Positions 8,316-17,465 of a stretch of 45,696 nt of DNA are shown here, in pieces (positions within the stretch are counted from its first letter, which is position 1; every line of letters begins with the position of its first letter). The stretch comes from Alistipes sp. CAG:831 (lineage in GTDB: Bacteria > Bacteroidota > Bacteroidia > Bacteroidales > UBA932). The position numbers and the translations under genes were made by a program. Below the pieces are notes generated by a model. The model was not told the origin of the DNA, ran no database searches, and saw only the letters and a list, made by a program, of their open reading frames with translations. The DNA lies in NCBI GenBank assembly GCA_000432775.1, contig HF990377.1, positions 1 to 45,696 of the forward strand, in the 5' to 3' direction.

Positions 8316-9461
8316 TTAAACGTTTTTATATTTTTTCAGTTTTTTCGATTTTTTGCCCTCCTGCGCAAGTCCTATGAACACACCGGAGAGCATGGTGAAC
8401 ACATACGCCTGCAGGAAGGCCACAAGGACTTCCAGACAGTTCATGAACACGGTGAACAGCACCGAGACCACAGTCATCGAGGCATTCATCGCCGCTCCCA
8501 TACCGGCTGTGACAAACACTATGCACACCAGGCAGAGAATAGCCGCATGCCCGCCGACCATGTTGGCAAAGAGTCGGATCATCAGGGCGAACGGTTTGGT
8601 GAATATTCCGATGAACTCAATCACGGGCATGAAGGGCACGGGCACCTTGAGCCAGGTCGGCACGTCGGGCCAGAAGATGTCCTTCCAGTAGGCACGGCCT
8701 CCGAAAATATTGATGACCAGGAAGGAGGCCAGGGCCAGGACAAACGTCACGGCTATGTTGCCGGTCACGTTGACTCCGCCCGGGAAGAACGGAATCAGAC
8801 TCATGAAGTTACATACGAGAATAAAGAAAAACACTGTCAGCAGGAAGGACGAGAACCGCTTCCAGTTCTCTCCGACACAAGGTTTTATCAGGTCGTCCTC
8901 CAGTCCCTCGATGGCCATCTCCATAAAGGCCGTGAAACCCTTCGGATGCTCCTTCACGTCCCGGTGACGGCGGTACCACCCGGCCGGTATGAGTATCACC
9001 AGCAGGACTATTGCGCTGTTGAGCAGCAGGGCAGCCACTGTCCGCGTAATGGACAGGTCGAACGGGCGGACCGTGCTGCCGTCGGGCAGAGTCTCCACTA
9101 TCTTTCCCTCGTATTGTCCTTCCGCGGCAATGCTGAAGCCCTGCCATGAGGCTCCGTCAGCCAGATGACGCGAGGAGAAGCAGTGCCAGCCGCCCCCTTC
9201 CGCCGAAGAGCGCACGATTACCGGCAGGTAGAGGGATACGCTGCGCTCTCCGAAAGTACCTATGTGCCACCAGTAGCTGTCATTCAGATGCTCCAGGACA
9301 ATGGCCTTGACATCCACCTCCTCCGCAGTATCCGCGGCGGCGGAAGTATCCGTCCGGGGCGCGGCCGGCGGCATCGCCGAAAGCGTCCGCAGCGGCATCA
9401 TCACGAGGAAGACCGCCACGACAGATGCCGTTATCATCCTGTATATCGCTTCCCTATTCAT
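8316..9461 (-). CDS. atpB: ATP synthase a subunit
   Basis: Proton-channel subunit of Fo, 381 residues from this start. A hydrophobic signal-like segment (about residues 8-30) precedes a roughly 110-residue exported domain, as in other Bacteroidetes. The channel domain follows, with the essential Arg in LMIRLFANMVGGH. I chose the ATG at 9461 over an upstream in-frame ATG at 9509. It has a GGAGG about 10 nt upstream and overlaps the atpC stop by 8 nt, whereas the longer form would overlap atpC by 56 nt. Confidence 0.95.
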   Translation of the reverse strand: MNREAIYRMITASVVAVFLVMMPLRTLSAMPPAAPRTDTSAAADTAEEVDVKAIVLEHLNDSYWWHIGTFGERSVSLYLPVIVRSSAEGGGWHCFSSRHLADGASWQGFSIAAEGQYEGKIVETLPDGSTVRPFDLSITRTVAALLLNSAIVLLVILIPAGWYRRHRDVKEHPKGFTAFMEMAIEGLEDDLIKPCVGENWKRFSSFLLTVFFFILVCNFMSLIPFFPGGVNVTGNIAVTFVLALASFLVINIFGGRAYWKDIFWPDVPTWLKVPVPFMPVIEFIGIFTKPFALMIRLFANMVGGHAAILCLVCIVFVTAGMGAAMNASMTVVSVLFTVFMNCLEVLVAFLQAYVFTMLSGVFIGLAQEGKKSKKLKKYKNV

Positions 9462-9720
9462 TCTTTTCAGCCTCCTTCTGAACTTCCACGCATGCCTCCA
9501 CATTGTCATTGTGGACCCTTACACAGCCGGCGCGGACCTGCACCGAGCCGGAATTACCGTCCGCGGCAATCCACTCTATGGTCCCGGGAAGCAGGGAGGA
9601 GATGAGAGGGGCATGCTCAGGATAGACCGTGAAAATCCCCTTGGCCCCCGGAAAGGTGACCTTCTCCACCTGAGCCGAGCACAGGAGTCCGCCGGGCGAT
9701 ATGACGGTCAAGGCGATCAT
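9454..9720 (-). CDS. atpC: ATP synthase epsilon subunit
   Basis: Only 88 residues, matching just the N-terminal beta-sandwich (LTVISPGGLLCSAQVEKVTFPG and HAPLISSLLPG). The C-terminal helical hairpin that inhibits ATP hydrolysis in E. coli is missing. Short epsilon proteins are usual in Bacteroidetes, so ATPase inhibition must work differently or be absent. The start overlaps the atpD stop by 4 nt (ATGA), and the stop overlaps the atpB start. Confidence 0.94.
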   Translation of the reverse strand: MIALTVISPGGLLCSAQVEKVTFPGAKGIFTVYPEHAPLISSLLPGTIEWIAADGNSGSVQVRAGCVRVHNDNVEACVEVQKEAEKNE

Positions 9721-11234
9721 GATGCTGTGGCCGCAAGCATTTCCTGGCCCTTGCGGATGGCCTCATCTATGGTTCCTACGTTGAGAAATGCCTGTTCGGG
9801 GACATTGTCCACCTCTCCGTCCAGAATCATCTTGAAGCCCCTGATGGTCTCCTCGATGGGCACCATCTGGCCCGGGACTCCGGTAAACTGCTCTGCCACG
9901 GAGAAGGGCTGGGAGAGATATCTCTGGACGCGGCGGGCGCGGTTGACGGTGGTGCGGTCCTCCTCGGAGAGCTCGTCCATGCCGAGAATCGCGATGATGT
10001 CCTGCAGCTCCTTGTTGCGCTGGAGGATCTGCTTGACCCTGCGGGCCACGTCGTAGTGTTCCTCGCCGACTATGTTCGGGTCCAGAATCCTCGACGAGGA
10101 CTCCAGCGGATCGACTGCGGGATAGATACCCAGCTCGGCTATCTTACGGCTGAGCACCGTAGTGGCGTCGAGATGCGAGAACGTCGTCGCGGGAGCGGGG
10201 TCGGTCAGGTCGTCGGCCGGCACGTACACCGCCTGCACGGAAGTGATGGAACCGTACTTGGTGGAGGTTATGCGCTCCTGCATCTGTCCCATCTCGGTGG
10301 CGAGGGTAGGCTGATAGCCCACTGCCGAAGGCATTCGGCCCAGCAGGGCGGACACCTCGGAACCGGCCTGGGTAAAACGGAAGATATTGTCGATGAACAG
10401 CAGGATATCCCTGCGCTCGCCCTTGTCCCGGCCGGCGTCCCTGAAGGACTCGGCTACGGTCAGGCCCGAGAGGGCCACCGAGAGACGGGCTCCGGGCGGC
10501 TCGTTCATCTGCCCGAATATCAGTGTGGCCTGGGACTTGGCGACCTCATCGTAGTCCACCTTCGAAAGGTCCCAGTGGCCCTGTTCCATGCTCTTCTTGA
10601 ACTCTTCGCCGTAGCGGATGACTCCGGATCCTATCATTTCCCGGAGCAGGTCGTTGCCCTCACGGGTTCGCTCGCCCACACCGGTGAATACCGAGAAGCC
10701 GTTGTGGCCTTTGGCGATATTGTTGATGAGTTCCATGATCAGGACTGTCTTGCCCACTCCAGCCCCTCCGAAGAGGCCGATCTTGCCTCCCTTGACATAC
10801 GGCTCGAGCAGGTCTATCACCTTGATGCCCGTATAGAAGACCTCCTGCGATGTGGCCAGGTCCTCGAACTTGGGAGGCTCCCGGTGAATGGGAAGTTCTC
10901 CGCTACGGTCCAGCCGGCGCATGCCGTCGATGCTCTCCCCCACCACATTCAGCAGGCGGCCTTTTATCTGGTCGCCGACCGGCATTGAGATGGAGTGTCC
11001 GGCCGCCGTCACCGGCAGATGCCTCTGAAGTCCGTCCGTGGATTCCATGGCAATGGCCCTGACCGTATTCTCCCCGATGTGCTGCTGCACCTCGAGTATC
11101 TGCTGCTTGCCGTCGGGACGGACAGCCGTCATGGCCTCGTGAATGCCTGGAAGTTTGTGCTCATCGCCGAGTTCCGGAAAGTGCACGTCCACTACCGGGC
11201 CTATAATCTGTGAAATATATCCTGTCAACTGCAT
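9717..11234 (-). CDS. atpD: ATP synthase beta subunit
   Basis: Catalytic subunit of F1, 505 residues. The Walker A GGAGVGKT is near residue 158, followed by GERTREGNDL with the catalytic Glu region, and the Walker B area ILLFIDNIFRFTQAG. It is the first gene of the eight-gene operon atpDCBEFHAG, all on the minus strand with short gaps or overlaps. Transcription should begin in 11235-11403. Confidence 0.98.
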   Translation of the reverse strand: MQLTGYISQIIGPVVDVHFPELGDEHKLPGIHEAMTAVRPDGKQQILEVQQHIGENTVRAIAMESTDGLQRHLPVTAAGHSISMPVGDQIKGRLLNVVGESIDGMRRLDRSGELPIHREPPKFEDLATSQEVFYTGIKVIDLLEPYVKGGKIGLFGGAGVGKTVLIMELINNIAKGHNGFSVFTGVGERTREGNDLLREMIGSGVIRYGEEFKKSMEQGHWDLSKVDYDEVAKSQATLIFGQMNEPPGARLSVALSGLTVAESFRDAGRDKGERRDILLFIDNIFRFTQAGSEVSALLGRMPSAVGYQPTLATEMGQMQERITSTKYGSITSVQAVYVPADDLTDPAPATTFSHLDATTVLSRKIAELGIYPAVDPLESSSRILDPNIVGEEHYDVARRVKQILQRNKELQDIIAILGMDELSEEDRTTVNRARRVQRYLSQPFSVAEQFTGVPGQMVPIEETIRGFKMILDGEVDNVPEQAFLNVGTIDEAIRKGQEMLAATAS

Positions 11235-11403
11235 AATCTGACTGAAAATTCAAAACCGAAATATACTTCCAACAAATGTGCCATTCCTGCTGTTTTCAAT
11301 GTGCAAATTCGTTACAGAAATAATAAAAATGTTTCCCGATTTTAATAACTTATCTGTTTTTATTTTGTACCTTTGCGCGGTCACATAAACTTATGATTTT
11401 TAT
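11235..11403. promoter_or_regulatory. Divergent spacer, atp operon / WD40-caspase operon
   Basis: A 169-bp AT-rich spacer. On the plus strand TACCTTTG at 11368-11375 is a good -7 box, 28 nt before the ATG at 11404. On the minus strand only a near-match, TATATTTC, was found ahead of atpD. No clear -33 element was seen for either gene. Confidence 0.5.
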
Positions 11404-13557
11404 ATGAACTTCAGAACTTCAGGGCAACTGCTGCTGACAGCAATGATTGTCCTACTCACACCGGCCACACTGCCGGCACAACCGGATACGGAAGGCATTC
11501 ACGAACGCTCTTCATTTTCCATCAGCAACGATTACAGCAACATGAAAATCAGCAAATTCAGCGTCATCTACCTGAGTGAGGACCACATGCTGTACAATCT
11601 GATGAACCGCGCAGTCTACGACAGCCCCGTCTATGACTTCAACATCAATCCCACGGGAGCATCCATTGCAGTGGTCAACAAGAATGCCAAGAACATTGTA
11701 ATCGTATCCAACAGGGAGAAAAACGTCATCCTGGCCACCATCAAAGGAGACAAAAAGACCGATCCGTTCGACGAGAAAGGACGCAATGGGACTCCGTCCG
11801 TCACTGCCATGACCTACTCGTCTGACGCGAGGGAAATCCTGGCGGCAAATGACTTCGGCGAGATCATCACTTACTCTACCGACGGTTACTGGACAGCCTC
11901 GGTCATCGAGGCCGGCAAGATATACGACCACATCGCCGTCAGCCCCAACGGTTATTACATAGCCGCCGCGCACGGCAGCGAGATGGATATCTGGGACGTA
12001 GATGCGGCGGACATCAAGAGGATAGTCCGTTTCGCCGGCAAGGTCAACCATGTCACTTTCTCCCCGGACTCCCGTGAGATAGCCGTCAGCTGCGACACTT
12101 CCGGACTGCAGATCGTCAATGCCATAGACCACCACAGGACTGAAGTCACCAAAGGTATCCAGAATGTCCGTCAGGCCTCTTTCCATCCCGACGGCAAATA
12201 CATAGCCTACGCCAAAGCCGACTCGATAATAGTCTACAATCTCATCAACCACCGGAGAGCCTTCAGCGCCGGTTCCATTAGAATTAAAGGAGAGCCTCTG
12301 GACATCCCCATGTCCGATATCATGGCCCTGAACTTCCATTCCAACAACTCTACCACGACACTGAGCCACAACACCGGAGACAAGGTCGTATTCTGGGACA
12401 TGAGTTCTCTCCCTCCCCTGTACCGTTCCAAACTGAGCGAGGAGGTAGACAAGCTGATGTCCGACTGGATCCGGCAGATGGACGGTGAGTCCCTGGAAGA
12501 ATACCGGGTCAGGGTAACGGATGACAACGCCGCCCGCCAGAAGGCAATGCTCCTGGACCAGGCCGCAACCGCCATAGCCACCCAGGTCATCGCACTCGAG
12601 GATCCCTTCATATCCGAGGAATACGACATGGAGAACCACACTATCGACATCAAGTTCGAACAGCTGGACGCCATCAAGCTGGAAGTGCCGGAGGAAGAGT
12701 TCCAGGAAGTGCGTGAGGGAGACCTCTCCTATGAGAATCCTATCTACACCCTGGACGACATGGATGAGTTCCAGCTGGTCTACCTTGAAGTGGTCAACCG
12801 CACCACCGACAAGACCTACATCTTCGACGAGCGCGACTACATCATTGAGGACATCGAGTTTGAGGACGACGACATAGACTTCATACCGGTAGCCATGCTC
12901 CAGACTGTAAACATGGAGATGGAGATGCTTCAGCAGCAGACTCAGGAAATCATGGAAGAGAAGAAGCAGGAGAACGTCATCACCGACAAGACAGCCATCA
13001 CCATCGATACCGAGATAGAGAGCGACTTCGACTCCGACGGCAACAAGATATACAACTACAACCTCGGCTACCAGTACGACGTCTCGGAGGGCTTCTCCTA
13101 CCAGGAGGACTTCGGCCCCGGCAAATTCATTGTGACTGAGTCCAATGCCGCCATGACCATGCTTGAGGCAATCCGTACGGCCCTTGCCGGAGACATGAAG
13201 AAGTATGTGGACCAGGCCAAGTCGATAGAGATAACCATTACAGGCTCCGCCGATGCCATCCCCGTAGGCCGCATCCTCTATGACGGCAGCTGCGGAGAAT
13301 ATGTGGAGACTCCATACTACGCCAAGGACGAGCTCTCAAGCATGACCGTAACCGACGAGACCGACATCCGCAACAACGAGCAGCTCGCCTTCATCCGTGC
13401 CGCCAGCGTCAAGGTATGGCTCGAGAACAATGTGGAGGAGCTGAGGGCCAACAGCGCCAAATGCGTATACAACTACCGCACGGAGGTCAGCGATGTCCGT
13501 GGAGGAGAGTTCCGCAGAATCATCGTCAATATCAAATTCAGGGATGCAATAAAATAA
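11404..13557 (+). CDS. Exported WD40-like propeller protein with OmpA-like C-terminus
   Basis: 717 residues. A Sec signal peptide covers about residues 1-26, ending near LPAQ. Residues about 60-340 form WD40-like blades (recurring VSPNGYYIAAAHGSEMDIWD-type units). A mixed alpha/beta region follows to about residue 500, then a short Glu/Gln-rich coiled coil near 503-525 (MEMEMLQQQTQEIMEEK). From about residue 545 the C-terminus resembles a diverged OmpA/MotB domain: ITITGSADA near 610, then NNEQLAFIRAASVKVWLE near 656, which keeps the Asp and Arg of the peptidoglycan-binding signature. It therefore probably sits in the periplasm on peptidoglycan. The caspase-like gene starts 20 nt after its stop, so they are likely one operon. 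The function is unknown. Confidence 0.8.
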   Translation: MNFRTSGQLLLTAMIVLLTPATLPAQPDTEGIHERSSFSISNDYSNMKISKFSVIYLSEDHMLYNLMNRAVYDSPVYDFNINPTGASIAVVNKNAKNIVIVSNREKNVILATIKGDKKTDPFDEKGRNGTPSVTAMTYSSDAREILAANDFGEIITYSTDGYWTASVIEAGKIYDHIAVSPNGYYIAAAHGSEMDIWDVDAADIKRIVRFAGKVNHVTFSPDSREIAVSCDTSGLQIVNAIDHHRTEVTKGIQNVRQASFHPDGKYIAYAKADSIIVYNLINHRRAFSAGSIRIKGEPLDIPMSDIMALNFHSNNSTTTLSHNTGDKVVFWDMSSLPPLYRSKLSEEVDKLMSDWIRQMDGESLEEYRVRVTDDNAARQKAMLLDQAATAIATQVIALEDPFISEEYDMENHTIDIKFEQLDAIKLEVPEEEFQEVREGDLSYENPIYTLDDMDEFQLVYLEVVNRTTDKTYIFDERDYIIEDIEFEDDDIDFIPVAMLQTVNMEMEMLQQQTQEIMEEKKQENVITDKTAITIDTEIESDFDSDGNKIYNYNLGYQYDVSEGFSYQEDFGPGKFIVTESNAAMTMLEAIRTALAGDMKKYVDQAKSIEITITGSADAIPVGRILYDGSCGEYVETPYYAKDELSSMTVTDETDIRNNEQLAFIRAASVKVWLENNVEELRANSAKCVYNYRTEVSDVRGGEFRRIIVNIKFRDAIK

Positions 13558-13577
13558 ACGACAATAAAACACACAGC

Positions 13578-16328
13578 ATGAAACAGCACACAATATTATT
13601 GACGGTATCCCTGCTGCTGGCAGTATCATCAGCAGGATACCCCCTGAGCGCACAGAACAGCCAGGAAGTCCTCTCCAGGGCCAACCAGCAGTATGTTCTC
13701 TACGAGAGCGCGAAAGGTGACAACAGCACGGAGATGTACGATCATCTCTACCAAAGCTACACCCTCTACGCCAGTCTGCTCGACGCCTACACAGACCCCA
13801 ACGCCATGGAGGCGGCACGCAACAGGCTGACACAGATATACCCTGCGCTTATGAACGCCGCCATGTTCTTCTCCAACATGAACGACACCCAGATGGCCCA
13901 CAAGTTCGGAATGGCCTATATCCTCCTTCCCCGTAACCAGGCCTTCACCGGAGGGGGACTTTCCCGGGACGAGGTATATCCACAGATTGTCTACAACACA
14001 GGTATCTCGGCCTATAAGCTGCAGAAACTGGATGACGCCGTCATCTGCTTCAACGAGTACCTTGCCACAGGAGAGGCCGACCGGGCCAAGGACTGTATCG
14101 TCTTCCTCAACATGATCCACATGTCGCGGCACAACTACGCGGAGCAGGAGAAAATCCTCCAGCGCGCCATCACCGAGTACCCCAACACGATGGATTTCTA
14201 CTACAACCTGATCAACCTCTACATCTCCACCCAGAACCATAAGGAACTCATGGCCACGATTGACAAGGTCCTGGCCGTAGACCCCAATGACGTCAATGTA
14301 CTTCCCATCAAAGCCCGTATGGAAGAGGCGGCCGGAAATGTGGAGGAGGCCCTGGAACTCTACCGCAGACTGCTCTCGTTCTTCCCCGAAGACCTGGCCA
14401 TAATGAAAGGGATTGCCAAATGCAGCTTCAAGATAGGCTCCGAGATCAACAACCAGGCCTACGCCGTAGTAGACGAGGCCGAGGGCATGGAACTTCGTCA
14501 GAAAGCCTACCCCTACCTCTACGACGCCCGCATATACTTCGAGAGAATCCTCGAGAAAGAGCCTACGTCGGCCGTATATATGAAAGGTCTGGAAGAATGC
14601 TACAAGTTCATGAATATGACGGCCGAGGCGACTGTCCTGCTCAGTCTTATCGCTGAAGGCGGCTCCTATGCCTCGTTTGACGAGGAACTGCAGAAATACC
14701 GCCGGCTCGCCACAGAAATCGGCATGGAGGACACCGTAAGCACCTCTGCTGTTCTGGCCGGAGAACCTCCCCTGCTGACCACCCTCATCACCGGATTTAC
14801 CGAGACCAATGCCAATAAGGTAATCGACGCCGGCGAGAGTTTCTCCATAGAAGTATCAGTACGCAACAGCGGTATGGGAGATGCCCACAACGTCAAGCTG
14901 ATGCTCTCCGAGAACAGCGGCATGGACCGCTTCTTCGAGGGAAACAGAGAGATTGACGCAGGTATCATCAAGGCCGGTGAGACCCAGAACTTCACATTCC
15001 GCTATACCCTGAGCGAGACAGCACCTACCGCAGCAGCCAACATCACTGTCTACACCCTCGAGGAAAACGGTATGGATGCGGACCCCTCCAGCCTGCTCGT
15101 CAATATCCAGGAGATGGCCCGTCCCCGCCTGCAGATAGCCGACCACCAGTACATGTCCGCCAGAGGTACATCCATCACACTCGGAGACAGGGGCCAGCTC
15201 ATCGTAGCACTCCAGAACGTCGGACGGCTTCCAGCCAAGAACACTAAGATTACCTTCGAATGCCCGACCAACATCATCCCTACCGATGAGATCGAGATCG
15301 CCATCGACTCGATTAAGCCCGGAGAAGTGGTGCCTCTCACATTTGACTTCCTCGTCAACAAGAGATTTGCCCTCGACTCCATACCCATCGGCGTGAAAAT
15401 ATCCGAGGGCTCCACCTTCGCCTTGGTCCAGGACGTATTCAAGGTCAAGCTCGGGGAATATCTCTCCACGGCCAACAAGATAGTCATCGAGGGCAAACTG
15501 GACGAGCGCCCGGCCATCAACACGGATTTCTCCCTGACGATGGAGTCTGAACTGCTGGAGAACGTACCGGCCGGCACCCTGCATCCCAACCGCTACGCCC
15601 TCATCATCGGCAATGAAGACTACTCCATAGTTGGAGGAAGCGCCGAAATCAACGTACCCTTCGCCTGCAACGACGCCATTGTATTCAAGGAATACTGCAT
15701 CCGCACCTTCGGCATACCCGACGACCACATCCGTTTCATAGACAACGCCACCGCCGGCATCATGCGCGAATCCATCGACTGGCTGATAAACATCGGCAAG
15801 GCCAACCCCGATGCCGAGCTGTTCTTCTACTACTCCGGCCACGGCAGCAATGACGAGGCATCCCGCGAGCCGTACCTCCTTCCTGTCGACGTCACCGGAA
15901 AGTACATCCAGCTGGGCATTTCCCTCAACGAGATGTACGCCAAACTGTCCGAGGTGCCCTGCCAGGGCTCGTATGTGTTCCTGGACGCCTGCTTCAGCGG
16001 CGGCTACAAGAGCAAGGAGCCTCTCGTGGCACAGAAAGGCGTGCGCGTAGTACCCAAGTACTCCGTCATGAGCGGCAAGCTGATATGCTTCTCCTCCAGT
16101 TCCGGAGAGCAGACCTCCAGCGTCTTCTATGACAAGCGCCAGGGTTACTTCACCTACTACCTGATCAAGAACATCCAGGACGCCAAAGGCAATATCTCGC
16201 TGGGAGACCTCTACAACAGGACCCGGGAGAAGGTAGAGGCCGCCACGGCCGTATCCGGCAAGCTGCAGACCCCTCAGGTACTAGTATCGCCCGACTGGAC
16301 CGACTGGAACACCAAGGTGCTCAAGTAG
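13578..16328 (+). CDS. Exported TPR/caspase-like (peptidase C14) protein
   Basis: 916 residues from the ATG at 13578; an in-frame GTG/ATG region further upstream would overlap the previous gene. Signal peptide about 1-25, ending near PLSAQ. TPR-like helical repeats at about 135-345 (AYKLQKLDDAVICFNEYL, EEALELYRRLLSFFPED). Two CARDB-like beta-sandwich segments near 418-530 and 538-650 (FSIEVSVRNSGMGDAHNV). A caspase fold occupies about 670-885, with the start YALIIGNEDYS, His755 in YYSGHGSND and Cys805 in FLDACFSGG forming the catalytic dyad. Caspase-type proteases cut after specific Asp, Arg or Lys residues; the target is unknown. Export and pairing with a peptidoglycan-binding-type propeller point to an envelope role. 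Confidence 0.88.
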   Translation: MKQHTILLTVSLLLAVSSAGYPLSAQNSQEVLSRANQQYVLYESAKGDNSTEMYDHLYQSYTLYASLLDAYTDPNAMEAARNRLTQIYPALMNAAMFFSNMNDTQMAHKFGMAYILLPRNQAFTGGGLSRDEVYPQIVYNTGISAYKLQKLDDAVICFNEYLATGEADRAKDCIVFLNMIHMSRHNYAEQEKILQRAITEYPNTMDFYYNLINLYISTQNHKELMATIDKVLAVDPNDVNVLPIKARMEEAAGNVEEALELYRRLLSFFPEDLAIMKGIAKCSFKIGSEINNQAYAVVDEAEGMELRQKAYPYLYDARIYFERILEKEPTSAVYMKGLEECYKFMNMTAEATVLLSLIAEGGSYASFDEELQKYRRLATEIGMEDTVSTSAVLAGEPPLLTTLITGFTETNANKVIDAGESFSIEVSVRNSGMGDAHNVKLMLSENSGMDRFFEGNREIDAGIIKAGETQNFTFRYTLSETAPTAAANITVYTLEENGMDADPSSLLVNIQEMARPRLQIADHQYMSARGTSITLGDRGQLIVALQNVGRLPAKNTKITFECPTNIIPTDEIEIAIDSIKPGEVVPLTFDFLVNKRFALDSIPIGVKISEGSTFALVQDVFKVKLGEYLSTANKIVIEGKLDERPAINTDFSLTMESELLENVPAGTLHPNRYALIIGNEDYSIVGGSAEINVPFACNDAIVFKEYCIRTFGIPDDHIRFIDNATAGIMRESIDWLINIGKANPDAELFFYYSGHGSNDEASREPYLLPVDVTGKYIQLGISLNEMYAKLSEVPCQGSYVFLDACFSGGYKSKEPLVAQKGVRVVPKYSVMSGKLICFSSSSGEQTSSVFYDKRQGYFTYYLIKNIQDAKGNISLGDLYNRTREKVEAATAVSGKLQTPQVLVSPDWTDWNTKVLK

Positions 16329-16340
16329 TAGAATTTTTAC

Positions 16341-16348
16341 TATCTTTG
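16341..16348 (+). promoter_or_regulatory. smpB -7 promoter box
   Basis: TATCTTTG fits the Bacteroidetes -7 form. The predicted start is about 16352, about 5 nt before the smpB ATG at 16357, so the leader is very short. No TTTG was found at the expected upstream spacing, which falls inside the caspase gene. Confidence 0.55.
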
Positions 16349-16356
16349 CCGCCCTT

Positions 16357-16803
16357 ATGGGAAAGGCCAGGAGCAAAATAGAGATACGCAACAAGAAAGC
16401 CTCGTTCGAATACGAGTTTCTGGAAAATTATACCGCAGGAATAGTCCTTACCGGCACGGAGATAAAATCCATCCGCGCCGGCAAGGCTTCTTTGGTGGAC
16501 AGCTGGTGCTATTTCGCCGGCGGTGAGCTCTATGTCAAGAACATGCACATAGCCGAATACTGGTGGGGTACCTTCAACCGCCACGACCCCAAGCGCGACC
16601 GCAAGCTGCTGCTCACCCGCAAGGAGCTCCGCAAGCTCGCCCGCGCCGTCAAGGAAAAGGGCCTGACCATCGTCACCCGCCGTCTCTTCATCTCCGAGAC
16701 CGGCTACGCCAAGCTCGACATCGCCCTCGCCCGAGGCAAAAAGGAATACGACAAGCGCGAGTCCATCAAGGAAAAGGACCTACGCCGCTACTCCCCTGAA
16801 TAA
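16357..16803 (+). CDS. smpB: SsrA-binding protein SmpB
   Basis: A 148-residue cytosolic partner of tmRNA in trans-translation, which rescues stalled ribosomes and tags the incomplete peptide. The OB-fold core shows the family motifs IRNKKASFEYEFLE, GIVLTGTEIKSIR and ELYVKNMHIAEY. A basic C-terminal tail (KKEYDKRESIKEKDL) enters the mRNA channel. The gene has its own promoter box at 16341-16348 and is convergent with the toxin gene, 3 nt apart. No tmRNA gene is in the window. Confidence 0.97.
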   Translation: MGKARSKIEIRNKKASFEYEFLENYTAGIVLTGTEIKSIRAGKASLVDSWCYFAGGELYVKNMHIAEYWWGTFNRHDPKRDRKLLLTRKELRKLARAVKEKGLTIVTRRLFISETGYAKLDIALARGKKEYDKRESIKEKDLRRYSPE

Positions 16804-16806
16804 GAA

Positions 16807-17136
16807 TTACAGGAACTTTGCAACTGAGTGATTGTTGGTGATGTACTTAATCAGGAAAATCTGCTCCCCCTCAACCTCGTAAACATTGTAAAAGACATAC
16901 CAGCGGGTAGCAGCACTTGACTTAAATACAGAATACAATAATCTCTGCCCGTACTTTTCGAAATAAGCAGGAGCAGGTATCTTCACCTTTAAATGAAGAT
17001 TATCGCGAATATCGTCAAGGTGATCCTCGACATAACAGAATGCACTGTCTTTAAAGCCAAAATATCCTCTTTCATACAGGACATCCACCAGTGCATTAAA
17101 ATAACTTAAAACTTCCGGGGCAAAAATCACACTCAT
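16807..17136 (-). CDS. RelE/ParE-fold toxin (putative)
   Basis: A 109-residue protein rich in aromatic and basic residues. Its order of elements (an N-terminal helix pair, then RLLYSVFKSSAATRWYVFYNVYEVEGEQIFLIKYITNN with repeated beta strands) fits the RelE/ParE superfamily. RelE types cleave mRNA in the ribosome and ParE types poison gyrase; no diagnostic residue decides here. Its ATG overlaps the antitoxin stop (ATGA), typical of coupled type II toxin-antitoxin pairs. The pair is more AT-rich than its neighbours, consistent with horizontal acquisition. Confidence 0.7.
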   Translation of the reverse strand: MSVIFAPEVLSYFNALVDVLYERGYFGFKDSAFCYVEDHLDDIRDNLHLKVKIPAPAYFEKYGQRLLYSVFKSSAATRWYVFYNVYEVEGEQIFLIKYITNNHSVAKFL

Positions 17137-17393
17137 TGCTGCTTCCTTTCATAAAGTTCCTCCACATGCCTCAACGCTCTTTCCTTGAACTCGTCGAAAG
17201 AAAGTGCCCGCGCATATTCTGCATCAGGCTCCATAAGATACTCTCTGCTGACCAGAACATCCTCTTCAGACACCGGGACAATTCTGTAGCTTCTGTTTTT
17301 TCCTCTGTGTATCAACAACTCCTGTCCGGCATCCACCATATCCAGATAATTTTTCTGATTGGCCCTGAACTCTCTTGATGAAACTACTAACAT
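17133..17393 (-). CDS. Phd/YefM-type antitoxin
   Basis: An 86-residue protein. The N-terminal 50 residues match the Phd/YefM DNA-binding fold (VVSSREFRANQKNYLDMVDAGQ and then ELLIHRGKNRSYRIVPV). The acidic C-terminal part (YARALSFDEFKERALRHVEELYERKQQ) is the expected toxin-binding helix. The start codon directly abuts the perfect palindrome at 17394-17438, its likely operator for self-repression, with toxin-antitoxin complexes as corepressor. Confidence 0.85.
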   Translation of the reverse strand: MLVVSSREFRANQKNYLDMVDAGQELLIHRGKNRSYRIVPVSEEDVLVSREYLMEPDAEYARALSFDEFKERALRHVEELYERKQQ

Positions 17394-17438
17394 AATGCTT
17401 ATCTTTGTGTGCAGAAATGGTACACAAAGATAAGCATT
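17394..17438. promoter_or_regulatory. Operator/promoter palindrome of the toxin-antitoxin pair
   Basis: A perfect 17-bp inverted repeat, 17394-17410 and 17422-17438, separated by 11 nt. Each arm contains TATCTTTG, the Bacteroidetes -7 box, one on each strand (minus 17432-17425; plus 17400-17407). A protein bound here would cover the -7 box of the antitoxin promoter, giving autorepression. The plus-strand box could also start a transcript antisense to the phosphoesterase gene. Confidence 0.85.
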
Positions 17439-17465
17439 CTCTGAAATATTCTTATACCAGACGGC

